Assembly (NCBI RefSeq): GCF_014198605.1
Contig: NZ_JACIHU010000015.1
Reading direction: 5' to 3' (one strand)
Source of the DNA: Rhizobium etli_C
GTDB taxonomy: Bacteria; Pseudomonadota; Alphaproteobacteria; Rhizobiales; Rhizobiaceae
Length of the DNA stretch: 64,000 nt
How positions within the stretch are numbered: position 1 is the stretch's first letter; every line of letters begins with the position of its first letter. Under the pieces are notes generated by a model, which did no database searches, was not told the origin of the DNA, and saw only the letters and a program-made list of their open reading frames with translations. The translations under genes and the position numbers were made by a program. This document shows, one piece after another, positions 45,141 to 53,864 of the stretch.

Positions 45141-45791
45141 GTGACCATACCGAGAGCAGCGAAAACCCTGAGGCGGACGCGAATCCAGGAGGAGAAGGAA
45201 GAGCAGATCCTGGAAGCGGCGCTCGATGTGTTTTCGGCAAGCGGCTTCCGCGGCTCGACCATCGACCAGATCGCCGAAGTGGCCGGCATGTCGAAACCCA
45301 ACCTGCTCTATTATTTCCGCACGAAGGAAGCCATGCATCGGGCGCTGATCGACCGGGTGCTTTACACCTGGCTGGAGCCGCTGCGCGCCTTCGATGCCGA
45401 CGGCAATCCGGAAGAGGAAATCCGCAGCTATATCAGACGCAAGCTGGAGATGGCGCGCGACTTTCCGCGTGAAAGCCGGCTCTTTGCCAATGAGGTGCTG
45501 CAGGGGGCGCCGCATATCGAGGACGAGTTGAAGGGTCCGCTGAAGGAACTGGTCGACGAGAAGGCTGAGGTCATCCGCGCCTGGGCGAAATCAGGCAAGA
45601 TCGTCAAATGCGATCCCTACCACCTGATCTTCTCCATCTGGTCGACGACCCAGCATTATGCCGATTTCGACGTGCAGGTGCGCGCCGTACTGGGGCAGGA
45701 GCATGCCGGGGAAGGCCGCTTCGAGGATGCGGCGCGGTTTCTGGAACAGCTCTTTATTGGCGGGCTGCGGCCGGATCGCTCCGAGAGCTGA
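45141..45791 (+). CDS. rutR: RutR-like TetR-family regulator of pyrimidine catabolism
   Basis: A 216-residue regulator. The N-terminal TetR helix-turn-helix reads ILEAALDVFSASGFRGSTID then VAGMSKPNLLYYFRTKEAM. The C-terminal domain (EYIRRKLE-like SYIRRKLEMARDFPRESRLF, then IFSIWSTTQHYADF) closely follows E. coli RutR, which senses uracil and thymine. The start is uncertain: GTG 45141 after AAGGGGA is preferred, but TTG 45114 is in frame. It is divergent from the catabolic genes it presumably controls and convergent with bphP (3-base gap). Confidence 0.88.
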   Translation: MTIPRAAKTLRRTRIQEEKEEQILEAALDVFSASGFRGSTIDQIAEVAGMSKPNLLYYFRTKEAMHRALIDRVLYTWLEPLRAFDADGNPEEEIRSYIRRKLEMARDFPRESRLFANEVLQGAPHIEDELKGPLKELVDEKAEVIRAWAKSGKIVKCDPYHLIFSIWSTTQHYADFDVQVRAVLGQEHAGEGRFEDAARFLEQLFIGGLRPDRSES

Positions 45792-45794
45792 GAT

Positions 45795-48359
45795 TTATTG
45801 CCTTTTCGGCAGCGGTATGCGGGCGAGAATGTCCGTTACGCCTTCCATCGTATAGGGCTTTTGCAACACCGGCGCGTCCGAATGGCTGTTTGCCTGGGCG
45901 ATGCCTTCTCCATAACCCGTGGCAAAAACGAAGGGCACGCCGTCAGCTGCCAGTCGGTCGGCAATCCCGAAACTGGTCTCATCGCCGAGATTGACATCGA
46001 GAAGCGCCAGATCGAAGGACCGGCCAGCCAGGATTTCCATCGCCTCGGCAACGGTCGGTGCGGTTGCTACTTCGGCGCCTAGACGGCGCAGGATATCTTC
46101 GCCGTCCATGGCAATAATCAGGTTGTTTTCCACCAGCAGCACGCTCAGGCCGGAAAGCGGCTGTCCTCCTGCAATCACCTTGGGTGCCGCTGCTCCGTAC
46201 GGCGCTGAATCTGATCGATCGTTAGTCGGGCCGACGACATATCGCCCGGGAATGAAGAAATCCGCTTCGAGCCCGCCCTCGTTGTAGCGCAACTCTGCCT
46301 TGCCACCGAGGTCATACGGAATCGAGCGCCGAATGATCGTCGAGCCGAAGCCGTGGCGCGTCGGTTCGGTGACGGGCGGACCACCTTTTTCGCGCCAGCC
46401 AATGCGCAGATTGCCTTCATCATCGCGGGACCAGCCGAGTTCGACGATGCCGCTGCCAGTGCCGGAAAGGCTGCCGTATTTGGCGCTGTTGGTCATCAGC
46501 TCGTGAAAAACAAGGGCAGCGGTGGAAAAGGCCTGCGGCTCCAGCAGCACGTCCTCGCCGCGCATCTGAATGCGTTGCGCATTTTTGCCAAGATAGGCGG
46601 CGGTCTCGGCCAGCAGCAATTGCCGAAGCGAAGCGGGCGCCCAGTGATCGCGGGTAATCTGGTCATGGGCACGGGCGAGTGACTGGACGCGGCCCTCGAT
46701 CTGGCGGACGTAGTCGCTGGGGTTCACGGAGGTTGCCTGCGACTGGCGGATGATGCCGGTGATGAGACTCAATATGTTGCGGACGCGGTGGTTGAGCTCG
46801 GCGATCAGCAGCTCCTGCCGCTCGTTTGCCGTCTGGCGCGCCATGCTGGCCTCGTCGGTGAGGCGCAGAACCACCTCGATCAGCGTGACCCGGATCGTTT
46901 CGGCGACACGACGCTCGGCTTCGCTAAAGGGCAGCGAGCGGCCGCGCACCAGTTCCGACCATGCCTCGAAACTCTTGCGCGGCGTCAACCTCGGGCCGTT
47001 GGGTCCGTATTCCACCGGCTTGTGCGGATCGCCGCCCCAACGGACGGTCCGCACCAACTCCTGGCGGAAGAGCACGAGATAATCGCGCGGTGAACGCGAG
47101 ATCGGGATGGCGAGCATGCCTGCCACCGCACCGTCGACCTCAAGATCCGGATAGGTGTCCGCCAGCCTGTCGACGGCATAGATGCGGCCGGCGGCAGTGC
47201 GGTTGAGGTGGCGGACAAGCGCTGCGAAGCCTTTCTCATCCGGTCCGATGCCGGCCAGCGCCAGCCGGCCGTTGATCCAGACACCGATGCCATCGGCAGG
47301 AATGGCTTCGGCCAGCGCTTCGACCAGCCAGGCGGGATCGTCGAGCAGGCTCGCATTGTCTGCCACGGCTGTCAGAAGCCGGTCGGCGATGCGGCGCGCC
47401 TTGGTCTCATAATCCAGCGCCAGCCGGCGTTCACGGCTTTCGAGGCGCGAAGCGAACATCTGACCGAAGAGTTCGGCGGTGGAGCGGCTCTGGGCCGACG
47501 GCAGGCGGGGACCGTAGTGATGACAGGCAAACAGGCCCCAGAGCTTGCCATCCACCACGATCGAAATAGAGAGCGACGCCCCGACGCCCATGTTTTTGAG
47601 ATATTCGATGTGGATCGGCGAGACCGAGCGCAATACCGACATGGATAGGTCGAGCGGTTGACCGTGCTCGTCGAGGTGCGGCAGTATCGGGACTGGGACG
47701 GCGTCGACATCGGCAATGATGCGGAACAGGTTGCGCAGATAGAGGGCGCGGGCCTGTACCGGAATGTCGGAAGCCGGATAGTGCAGCCCCAGGAACGAGC
47801 CGATGCCGGCGCGGGCGGCTTCCGCCACGACTTCGCCGGATCCGTCTTCGTCGAAACGATAGACCATAACCCGGTCGAAACCGGTCAGGGCGCGCGCCTG
47901 CCTTGCGCCCTCGCGGAAGAAAGCTTCCATCGTCTCCGTGTGGTCGAGGCGAGACATCATGCTGCGCATGGAGAGAGAAGAGCTGTCGCGTCTGGCGTCT
48001 TGGCAGCGCTCGCCTTCGATGATGACCAGGTCCTCGTTCATGTGCACGGCAAGGTCGAACCTGTCTTGGCCGGGTGTCAGGACGACGCCGAAAATGCGCT
48101 CGACGTCGGGACCACGTAGCGTCGTCAGCTTGTTGCGGATTGTGTGGAGCGCTTCGGGCGTGATCAGGGAGGCAACAGGACGGCCGAGCGCGTCGGCCTG
48201 CGCAATGCCGAGGAACTCCACCAGATTTGCCGAGGCGCGGACGGCAATCCAGTCCGAGGATACCGCCAGCAGAAAGCCGAAAGGCTGAACTGAGCCAAGT
48301 TGATGGATCGGCTCGCGGTCGCAATTGGTGAGATCGACGGGTTCAAATGTGCCGCTCAT
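45795..48359 (-). CDS. bphP: Bacteriophytochrome hybrid histidine kinase (PAS-GAF-PHY-HWE-REC)
   Basis: An 854-residue red/far-red photoreceptor. The PAS domain carries the biliverdin-attachment cysteine (C13) in DLTNCDREPIHQLGSVQP. GAF shows YPASDIPVQARALYLRN and SPIHIEYLKNMGVGASLSIS. PHY has the tongue LTPRKSFEAWSELV. The kinase is HWE/HisKA_2 type with LNHRVRNILSL (histidine about 521). A C-terminal receiver has ALLDVNLGD. QPFG replaces the usual QPHG of the PAS. It overlaps the heme oxygenase gene by 4 bases. The HRxxN phosphoacceptor motif is shared with kinases that feed PhyR. Confidence 0.93.
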   Translation of the reverse strand: MSGTFEPVDLTNCDREPIHQLGSVQPFGFLLAVSSDWIAVRASANLVEFLGIAQADALGRPVASLITPEALHTIRNKLTTLRGPDVERIFGVVLTPGQDRFDLAVHMNEDLVIIEGERCQDARRDSSSLSMRSMMSRLDHTETMEAFFREGARQARALTGFDRVMVYRFDEDGSGEVVAEAARAGIGSFLGLHYPASDIPVQARALYLRNLFRIIADVDAVPVPILPHLDEHGQPLDLSMSVLRSVSPIHIEYLKNMGVGASLSISIVVDGKLWGLFACHHYGPRLPSAQSRSTAELFGQMFASRLESRERRLALDYETKARRIADRLLTAVADNASLLDDPAWLVEALAEAIPADGIGVWINGRLALAGIGPDEKGFAALVRHLNRTAAGRIYAVDRLADTYPDLEVDGAVAGMLAIPISRSPRDYLVLFRQELVRTVRWGGDPHKPVEYGPNGPRLTPRKSFEAWSELVRGRSLPFSEAERRVAETIRVTLIEVVLRLTDEASMARQTANERQELLIAELNHRVRNILSLITGIIRQSQATSVNPSDYVRQIEGRVQSLARAHDQITRDHWAPASLRQLLLAETAAYLGKNAQRIQMRGEDVLLEPQAFSTAALVFHELMTNSAKYGSLSGTGSGIVELGWSRDDEGNLRIGWREKGGPPVTEPTRHGFGSTIIRRSIPYDLGGKAELRYNEGGLEADFFIPGRYVVGPTNDRSDSAPYGAAAPKVIAGGQPLSGLSVLLVENNLIIAMDGEDILRRLGAEVATAPTVAEAMEILAGRSFDLALLDVNLGDETSFGIADRLAADGVPFVFATGYGEGIAQANSHSDAPVLQKPYTMEGVTDILARIPLPKRQ

Positions 48360-48892
48360 GGGTCGGCTTCCAGTTCGAGTTGCCCGGCATGGAGAAAAAG
48401 GCCGAAAACATCGCGGGCGGCGGCGACGGCAGCGTCGGGGTCGTCCAGATTGCTGGCGTCGAGGCGGTCCATGAAGTTCCTCATGGCGCTCTTTGGACCT
48501 TGTGGCGTGAGATAGCTGCTGGGCAGGTAATCAGGCACGGCTTTGGCAAGCAGGGCACCCCCGAGCTTGGAGCCTTCGAACACGTAAAGGGCCCCCCAGA
48601 GCGCTGCCTCGCCATGCAATGCCGGTGGCGCCAGGGGCGGGGGCAACGGATCGCCGAGCTCGTGGATATCGGCCAACAGCATTCGCGTGCGCCTGCGCTC
48701 CGGCCAGTCGGGCAGCAGGCGGTCTATACCGGCCTCCTCGAGCGCATTTTCGGCCGCAGGGACGACCCGGGCATGCGCGCGCAGGAATGTTCCGTACTGC
48801 TGTCTATCGGAGAGGTCGAACGTGCCGAAAAGCTTGTCGACCTCGGCGTGGCAATCTGCTGTTTGTGCGCGGAGCACGCTGCGAAGTGACAT
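48356..48892 (-). CDS. bphO: Heme oxygenase (biliverdin supply for bacteriophytochrome)
   Basis: A 178-residue bacterial heme oxygenase with the proximal heme histidine in LRAQTADCHAEVDKLF (about residue 15) and the distal-helix segment LWGALYVFEGSKLGGALL (family G-x-x-x-G region). It cleaves heme to biliverdin, the chromophore of the kinase encoded right after it (ATGA overlap). Confidence 0.9.
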   Translation of the reverse strand: MSLRSVLRAQTADCHAEVDKLFGTFDLSDRQQYGTFLRAHARVVPAAENALEEAGIDRLLPDWPERRRTRMLLADIHELGDPLPPPLAPPALHGEAALWGALYVFEGSKLGGALLAKAVPDYLPSSYLTPQGPKSAMRNFMDRLDASNLDDPDAAVAAARDVFGLFLHAGQLELEADP

Positions 48893-48979
48893 GCGGACCG
48901 TTATTCAGTAAAATGGCATTTGATGCCGTTCCTGCGGGATAGCAGATTAGCGATATATTGCGGCATCCTGGCATTTCCA

Positions 48980-49009
48980 GAGAAACCCATAGAAAAACAT
49001 GGGCTTCTC
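48980..49009 (-). terminator. Possible terminator after rhodanese gene
   Basis: GAGAAACCCAT and ATGGGCTTCTC pair with one mismatch around an A-rich loop, 43 bases past the rhodanese stop on the minus strand. No clear T tract follows, so the call is tentative. Confidence 0.4.
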
Positions 49010-49051
49010 TCCTTGTGCGGTTCTCCCCGCGAGGGAGGGACGTCGCGCTTC

Positions 49052-49462
49052 CTATACGGCGGCCATCGGTGCCCTCTCAAAGGCGAAACCTTCATCGGCC
49101 CAGCCGGTCATGCCGCCGATCATCAGCTTCGCCCTCAGGCCGAGCTTGGCGAGGCGGAGAGCGGCCTTATCTGCGCCGTTGCAGTGGGGGCCGGCGCAAT
49201 AGACGACGAATAGCGTGTCCCTTGCCCATTCCGACATGCGGTGCGCGGTCATCTTGCCGTGCGGCAGGTTGATCGCACCCGGCACGTGGGATTGCGCAAA
49301 CAGGGCCGGCGAGCGCACGTCGAGGAGAACGAAATCGACCTTGGCGCCGGCAAAGGCGGCATGGACATCCGAGCAATCGGTTTCGAAAGCGAGCTTGGCG
49401 GTATAGTGGGCGGCGGCGAGATCGGGCTCGGCGGCTGGTATTTCGGCGACGGGGCTTGGCAT
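49052..49462 (-). CDS. Rhodanese-domain protein
   Basis: A 136-residue single rhodanese domain. It has FVLLDVRSPALFAQSHVPGA and the active-site loop with the persulfide cysteine in VVYCAGPHCNGAD. Sulfurtransferase activity on an unknown acceptor is expected. It is divergent from the FtrA-type regulator across 71 bases, the arrangement usual for ftrA, which probably controls it. Confidence 0.9.
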   Translation of the reverse strand: MPSPVAEIPAAEPDLAAAHYTAKLAFETDCSDVHAAFAGAKVDFVLLDVRSPALFAQSHVPGAINLPHGKMTAHRMSEWARDTLFVVYCAGPHCNGADKAALRLAKLGLRAKLMIGGMTGWADEGFAFERAPMAAV

Positions 49463-49533
49463 CTGTCTTTCCTTTCCGTGTTGGAATTGCAGTTCGGTAT
49501 CGCCGATGGTAGAGCTTTGCGAAATTGGCCATC

Positions 49534-50535
49534 ATGACCGACAGCGTAAAGATCATGCCAAACACTTCGCCGCATCAGACGAAAGGACCGCTGGTCGCAG
49601 CCCTTGCCTATGACGGGCTTTGCACCTTCGAATTCGGCATCGCCTACGAGGTCTTCGGCCTGCCGCGTCCGGAGATGGGCGATAGCTGGTATCGCTTCTC
49701 CGTCTGCGGCATCGAGGCGGGGCCGCTGCGCGCCGCCGGGGGGTTGACGGTCGCCGTCGACAAGGGACTGGAGGTTCTTGAAGAGGCGGACCTGATCGTC
49801 GTGCCGGGCTGGCGGGCGATCGATGCGCCGGTGCCTGCGCGGCTCGCCGCAGCACTTAAGGCAGCCCATCAGCGCGGCGTGCGCATTATGTCGCTGTGCT
49901 CCGGCGTTGCGGTTCTGGCCGGATCAGGGCTGCTTGGCAATCGCAGGGCGACCACGCATTGGCGCTACGTCGCCTCGATCGCCGCGCGTTATCCCGACAT
50001 CACTCTTGATGCCGATGTTCTCTACATGGACGAGGGCAGCCTGCTGACCGCGGCGGGCAGTGCGGCCGGCATCGATCTCTGTCTGCATGTGGTGCGCGGC
50101 GATTTCGGCGCCGATGCCGCCAACAGCGTGGCGCGACGGCTCGTCGTTCCGCCGCATCGCGAGGGCGGGCAGGCGCAGTTCATCGCGGCTCCCGTGCCGG
50201 AAGAGCGCGAGGGCATCCGTCTCGGGCCGCTGATCGAATGGATGCGGGAAAGCCTATCCGAGGAGCAGCCGATCAGTCTGCTCGCCAAAAGAGCGGGGAT
50301 GAGCATGCGCACCTTTCAACGGCGCTTCGAAGCGGCAACGGGTGAGAGTGTCGGCGAATGGCTGCTGAAGGAGCGGCTGCGCCATGCGCGTGATCTGCTG
50401 GAGAAGGAGCTTGCGGTGTCGCTCGACGACATCGCGATATCAAGCGGCTTCGGCACGCTCGCGACCATGCGGCATCATTTTCGTCGGAGGCTGGGAACGA
50501 GTCCAAGCGCCTATCGGAAATCATTCTGCGGTTAG
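49534..50535 (+). CDS. ftrA: FtrA-type AraC regulator with DJ-1/PfpI domain
   Basis: A 333-residue regulator. Residues about 20-190 form a DJ-1/PfpI (glutamine amidotransferase-like) domain: LAYDGLCTFEFGIAYEVFGL and the nucleophile-elbow IMSLCSGVAVLA. A C-terminal AraC double helix-turn-helix (about 230-330) has LLAKRAGMSMRTFQRRFEAA and IAISSGFGTLATMRHHFRRR. The sequence follows proteins annotated FtrA. ATG 49534 and ATG 49555 are both possible starts; neither has a strong ribosome site. Confidence 0.88.
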   Translation: MTDSVKIMPNTSPHQTKGPLVAALAYDGLCTFEFGIAYEVFGLPRPEMGDSWYRFSVCGIEAGPLRAAGGLTVAVDKGLEVLEEADLIVVPGWRAIDAPVPARLAAALKAAHQRGVRIMSLCSGVAVLAGSGLLGNRRATTHWRYVASIAARYPDITLDADVLYMDEGSLLTAAGSAAGIDLCLHVVRGDFGADAANSVARRLVVPPHREGGQAQFIAAPVPEEREGIRLGPLIEWMRESLSEEQPISLLAKRAGMSMRTFQRRFEAATGESVGEWLLKERLRHARDLLEKELAVSLDDIAISSGFGTLATMRHHFRRRLGTSPSAYRKSFCG

Positions 50536-50611
50536 CGCGCCTCATGCTTGCAATCACGTCTGACTTCGCCTAAACGGGCGCTCTCTATTGTTCTGGAAAG
50601 GGAGCGCCACG

Positions 50612-50653
50612 ATGACGAATATCTTCGCACGCCCCAAGAGGGTTTCGGCTTAA
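50612..50653 (+). other. Possible 13-codon leader ORF upstream of rtcB-prfH
   Basis: ATG 50612 follows AAAGGGAG and encodes MTNIFARPKRVSA before TAA. A small hairpin (GTCGGCC with GGCTGAC, 50654-50671) comes right after the stop. It could be a leader peptide, or just a remnant. No function can be assigned. Confidence 0.25.
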
Positions 50654-50733
50654 GTCGGCCAAGAGGCTGACGATGCCGGTTGAACATCGCCGTTTCCGGT
50701 GATGAAGACCACTCATATCCAGAGTTCATTGTC

Positions 50734-52556
50734 ATGGGCAATTCTATCAGGAGCGGAAGCTCCCCGATGACGTCGGCGTCGGATCCGGCGGTCATCAATC
50801 GTTTTTTTCCAGTTCTGCCTGGATCGAAGGCGCCGCCTTGGACCAGCTCGCCGAGATGTCGCGACTGCCGGGTGTTTCGGAAATCGCGGCCTTTCCGGAT
50901 CTGCATCCCGGCAAATATGGCGCAACCGGCGTGGCCCTGTTGTCGTCCCGGCTGCACCCGCTGCTGATCGGCAACGATATAGGTTGCGGCATGTCGCTCT
51001 TCGGCCTCGATCTGCCGCTGCGCAAGCTGAAGATCGACAAGGCTGCGGAGCGGCTTCGCCGCCTCGAAGCGCAGGCAATCGGCGAGGGTCGCGGGTGGTT
51101 GGCCGAAACCGGACTGCCTGCCGATCTGGCGCCCGATGCCTTGGGCACGATCGGCGGCGGCAACCATTTCTGCGAGTTGCAGGCGGTGGAAGATGTTGCC
51201 GAGGGCGGACAGGCTGCCGGTCTCGATGGTCAGGGCCTTTACCTGCTCGTTCATTCCGGCTCACGCGCCGTCGGCGCTGCGGTCTTCTCGCAGACGCTCG
51301 CCGCTCATTCGGAACTTGCTTCCGGTCTCGATCCGGGTTTGGAGGCGGGCGCCGCCTGGCTTGCGAGCCACGACCGCTGCGTTGCCTGGGCATCGTTGAA
51401 CCGGCGGCTGGTCGCAGTGCGGGCGGCTGCGGCGCTCCGCGCCGATCTGCGCCTGATCGCCGACATACCGCACAATCTCGTTCGTCGCTCAGATCGCGGG
51501 TTTGTGCATTACAAAGGCGCTGCGGCCGTCGCACCGGGCGGACTCGCGCCGGTTGCGGGATCTCGGGCGAGCCTCAGCCATGTGGTTGTCGCGAGCGCCG
51601 ATATCGGCCGTTCGCTCGGCGGCATCTCTCATGGGGCCGGCCGCAAATATGACCGCGCCACCATGCATGGACGTGTCGGCCGCAACCGGTCCGAACGCAA
51701 ACAGCTGCTGCGCGACTCCTGGGGCGGGATCGCGATCTGCGATGATCGCGCCCTCGTCATCGAAGAAGCGGCGTCGGCTTACAAGGATGCCGGGCAGGTG
51801 GTGGGTGATCTCGAAAAGGCAGGGCTGGTGGTTGGTCTTGCGAGCCTGCGGCCGCTTGTCACCTTCAAGAAGGCGGTCGACGAGGCGGAGGTGGAACAGC
51901 GCCGGCGAAAGCCCGAATATCGCAGGCAAGGAGGGCGCAGCCAGAGCGCTATTGATCTTCTCGTGACGTCGGGCAACGGCCCGGTGGAATGCCGCATGGC
52001 GCTCTCCGCATTTCTCGCCATCCTCGAGCGTGAGGCGATCGGGCTTGGCTGCACCTTCGAGAAAAGCCTCGGCCCGATGCCGGATCGGCACGGTGCAAAG
52101 TCGGCGATCGTCAGCCTCGATGGTCTCGAGGCGGAACGGATCGCCGGCGGCTATTGCGGCACGATCAGGTTCACCTTCAAGAGCCCGGTGCGTCCCGGTC
52201 ACAAACGGCAGAACTGGTACGTCGCGGTTCAGCGTATCGAGGTCGGGCCGGAAGGCGGTGAGGTGACGATCGATCCGGCCGACCTGCGTTTCGAGACGCT
52301 GAGAGCTGGCGGACCGGGCGGGCAGCATCAGAATACGACCGACAGCGCCGTGCGTGTTCTGCACCGGCCGACCGGTCTGGTGGTGACGGCGCGCGACGAG
52401 CGCTCGCAGCATCGCAACAAGGCCCTGGCGCTTCGGCGTCTTGAAGCGATGCTGCGTCAAGTCGAGGCTGAAAAGCAGGAGGCGGTCAAATCTGGACGCT
52501 TCATCGCCAACCGGACCATCGAGCGAGGCAACGCGGTCAAGGCTTTCAAGCTGTGA
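50734..52556 (+). CDS. Fused RtcB-family RNA ligase and release factor H (frameshift in poly-T)
   Basis: A natural fusion. RtcB part (about residues 1-395): metal and guanylylation motifs GNDIGCGM, GGGNHFCEL, LVHSGSR, DIPHNLV, VHYKGAAAV and SHGAGRKYDR, all intact. PrfH part (about 400-607): TSGNGPVECRMALSAFLAIL, then RAGGPGGQHQNTTDSAVRV with the peptidyl-hydrolysing GGQ. Such RtcB2-PrfH pairs rescue ribosomes cut in the decoding centre: PrfH frees the peptide and RtcB reseals the rRNA. The N-terminus MGNSIRSGSSP (ATG 50734) is in a different frame from the rest; a T7 run at 50802-50808 would need one more T to join them (NRFF then SSSAWIEGAAL). Otherwise translation would have to begin at the TTG 50838, losing about 35 residues. 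Confidence 0.85.
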
Positions 52557-52587
52557 TCCGGCATATCGGTACGACCGCAACAAGAAA

Positions 52588-52619
52588 CGGCGCCCTTCGA
52601 TGAAGGGGCGCCGCTCCTT
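52588..52619 (+). terminator. Intrinsic terminator after rtcB-prfH
   Basis: CGGCGCCCTTC pairs with GAAGGGGCGCCG (one bulged G) around GAT (52588-52613), followed by CTCCTTTC. The T tract is weak. Confidence 0.7.
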
Positions 52620-52623
52620 TCAG

Positions 52624-52868
52624 TTACGGTCTCTGAAAATAGTGATCCCGTTCGATGCCGTCATAGCGGCCGGATTGCAGGCAGCAGTTCTTGAAACCGC
52701 CTCCGGGAACCGCAGGGGCAGGGATCGGCGCGGCCGAGTTTTTCGATCAGTTCGACGTCGCCATGAACGATCTGCGAACCGGTCTTGACCCGGGCTTCGG
52801 ACGGGAAGGATTTACGCCGTTTCGACGTGACCTCAAAAGCTGAAGTCGGTGAGGTGTTTGCGAGCCAT
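52624..52868 (-). pseudogene. Decayed SEC-C motif small protein
   Basis: GAGGAGG precedes ATG 52868, which opens MARKHLTDFSF and then hits TGA. Removing one T from TTTT (about 52832-52835) restores EVTSKRRKSFPSEARVK and LIEKLGRADPCPCGS. A second shift follows: removing one C from the CCC near 52706-52709 restores GGGFKNCCLQSGRYDG and a stop at 52624. The restored C-x-C...CC pattern is the SEC-C zinc motif. Two one-base insertions in homopolymers suggest either gene decay or sequence error. Confidence 0.65.
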
Positions 52869-53330
52869 GGCTGCCTCCTCTTCGTTGACACGCTGCGTCG
52901 TGCAGCATGCTCGTCATAAGTCTATGGCCGGTTCAGCGCAATGTTGCGGATCGAACTTTGCCGCAGCGTTGCAAACCCGTCACTCGGCCGTCCCGGCGGG
53001 GCGCTGACAGGACTGTCTCGCAGCCTCACCTGGACATTATGCGAAAGCCTCCTCCAGAGCGGAGCGGTTTCGAGGAACCCCGCCCTTCCAGAACCGTTAG
53101 AGGTTTCCAGTAGGGACTGTTCACAATGTCGGGCGCAATCAGCGCGCTTTTATCGACGTCTTTGGACGTAAAGTACCCTCATCCACGACCGGCGCGCCGA
53201 TTACTTCATCCGCGGTCTCCCGGCCGATCGCTTGAAGGGCAGGCCCGGGATCGGCTGATATGGATCTCGGCAAATGCTGCTGGTCGCGACCGCCGGCACT
53301 CGAGGAGGGAAGCCTTCCAAAGGAGGTATC
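52869..53330. other. Intergenic region with EcfG promoter and long leader
   Basis: About 460 bases. It should hold the promoter of the decayed SEC-C gene on the minus strand and holds the EcfG-type promoter at 53074 on the plus strand. Small frames at 53126 and 53274 exist, but only the latter is in frame with the next gene and neither has convincing support. Confidence 0.5.
53074..53098 (+). promoter_or_regulatory. EcfG-type promoter for small membrane protein gene
   Basis: GGAAC at 53074-53078 and CGTT at 53095-53098 are spaced by 16 bp, the consensus for the general stress sigma factor EcfG. Transcription would start near 53105, leaving a leader of about 225 nt before ATG 53331. Confidence 0.75.
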
Positions 53331-53765
53331 ATGTTCAAGAAGTACGCCTATGCCTGGATCACCGTCGCCTTCTTTCTATTTTCGCTCGTCGGCCATTGGA
53401 TGTTCGGTTGGTTCGCCTTTGTCGGCGAGCAGCAGAGCCACGGGCAAGCGCCTGATATCAATGCCTATCTCATGGAAATGAGCAGAGACACCTTTGAAAA
53501 CTGGCAGTCCGAATTCCTGCAATTGCTCTGGCAGGTCGTTGGTCTTGCCTATTTTCTTTATATCGGATCTCCGTCTTCAAAAGAAAACGATGACCGCACG
53601 GAAGCAAAACTCGATGCTCTCATCCGGCTAAATGCCGGAGAGAAGGGTGAAGCGATCATCGCCGAGATCGATAAGCACTTCATGAGGACCGGAGGACATG
53701 CGGGACCATATGAGCATGAGTTGGAGATGAGCAGGGGGCCTCACAGGACCGGCGGCGCCACTTGA
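53331..53765 (+). CDS. Small conserved membrane protein, likely stress-regulated
   Basis: A 144-residue protein with two hydrophobic segments (about 8-28 and 62-78), a polar loop and a charged C-terminal tail. It resembles the uncharacterised family DUF6766. The start ATG 53331 has an optimal AAAGGAGG eight bases upstream. An EcfG-type promoter lies 230 bases before it. Function unknown; membership of the general stress regulon is inferred. Confidence 0.8.
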   Translation: MFKKYAYAWITVAFFLFSLVGHWMFGWFAFVGEQQSHGQAPDINAYLMEMSRDTFENWQSEFLQLLWQVVGLAYFLYIGSPSSKENDDRTEAKLDALIRLNAGEKGEAIIAEIDKHFMRTGGHAGPYEHELEMSRGPHRTGGAT

Positions 53766-53828
53766 GCCAAGTCCCGGCCACGTGACTGCGCACTTTGCTT
53801 TGCGCGATAGCCCTAGCGATCAGAAGCA

Positions 53829-53854
53829 CGCCGCGGGCGATATTCGCCGCGGCG
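53829..53854. terminator. Hairpin between convergent genes
   Basis: CGCCGCGG (53829-53836) and CCGCGGCG (53847-53854) pair perfectly, with further pairing of CGA and TCG inside. It stands 11 bases from the preA stop and likely terminates one or both convergent genes. Confidence 0.7.
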
Positions 53855-53864
53855 TTACCATTCG

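Noticed and set aside
48901..49051. Small RNA between bphO and the rhodanese gene
   Set aside because: Only one imperfect hairpin, no promoter of recognised type and no T tract.
53126..53455. A possible small gene after the EcfG promoter at 53074
   Set aside because: Weak ribosome site, proline/arginine-rich, overlaps the much better supported gene at 53331.
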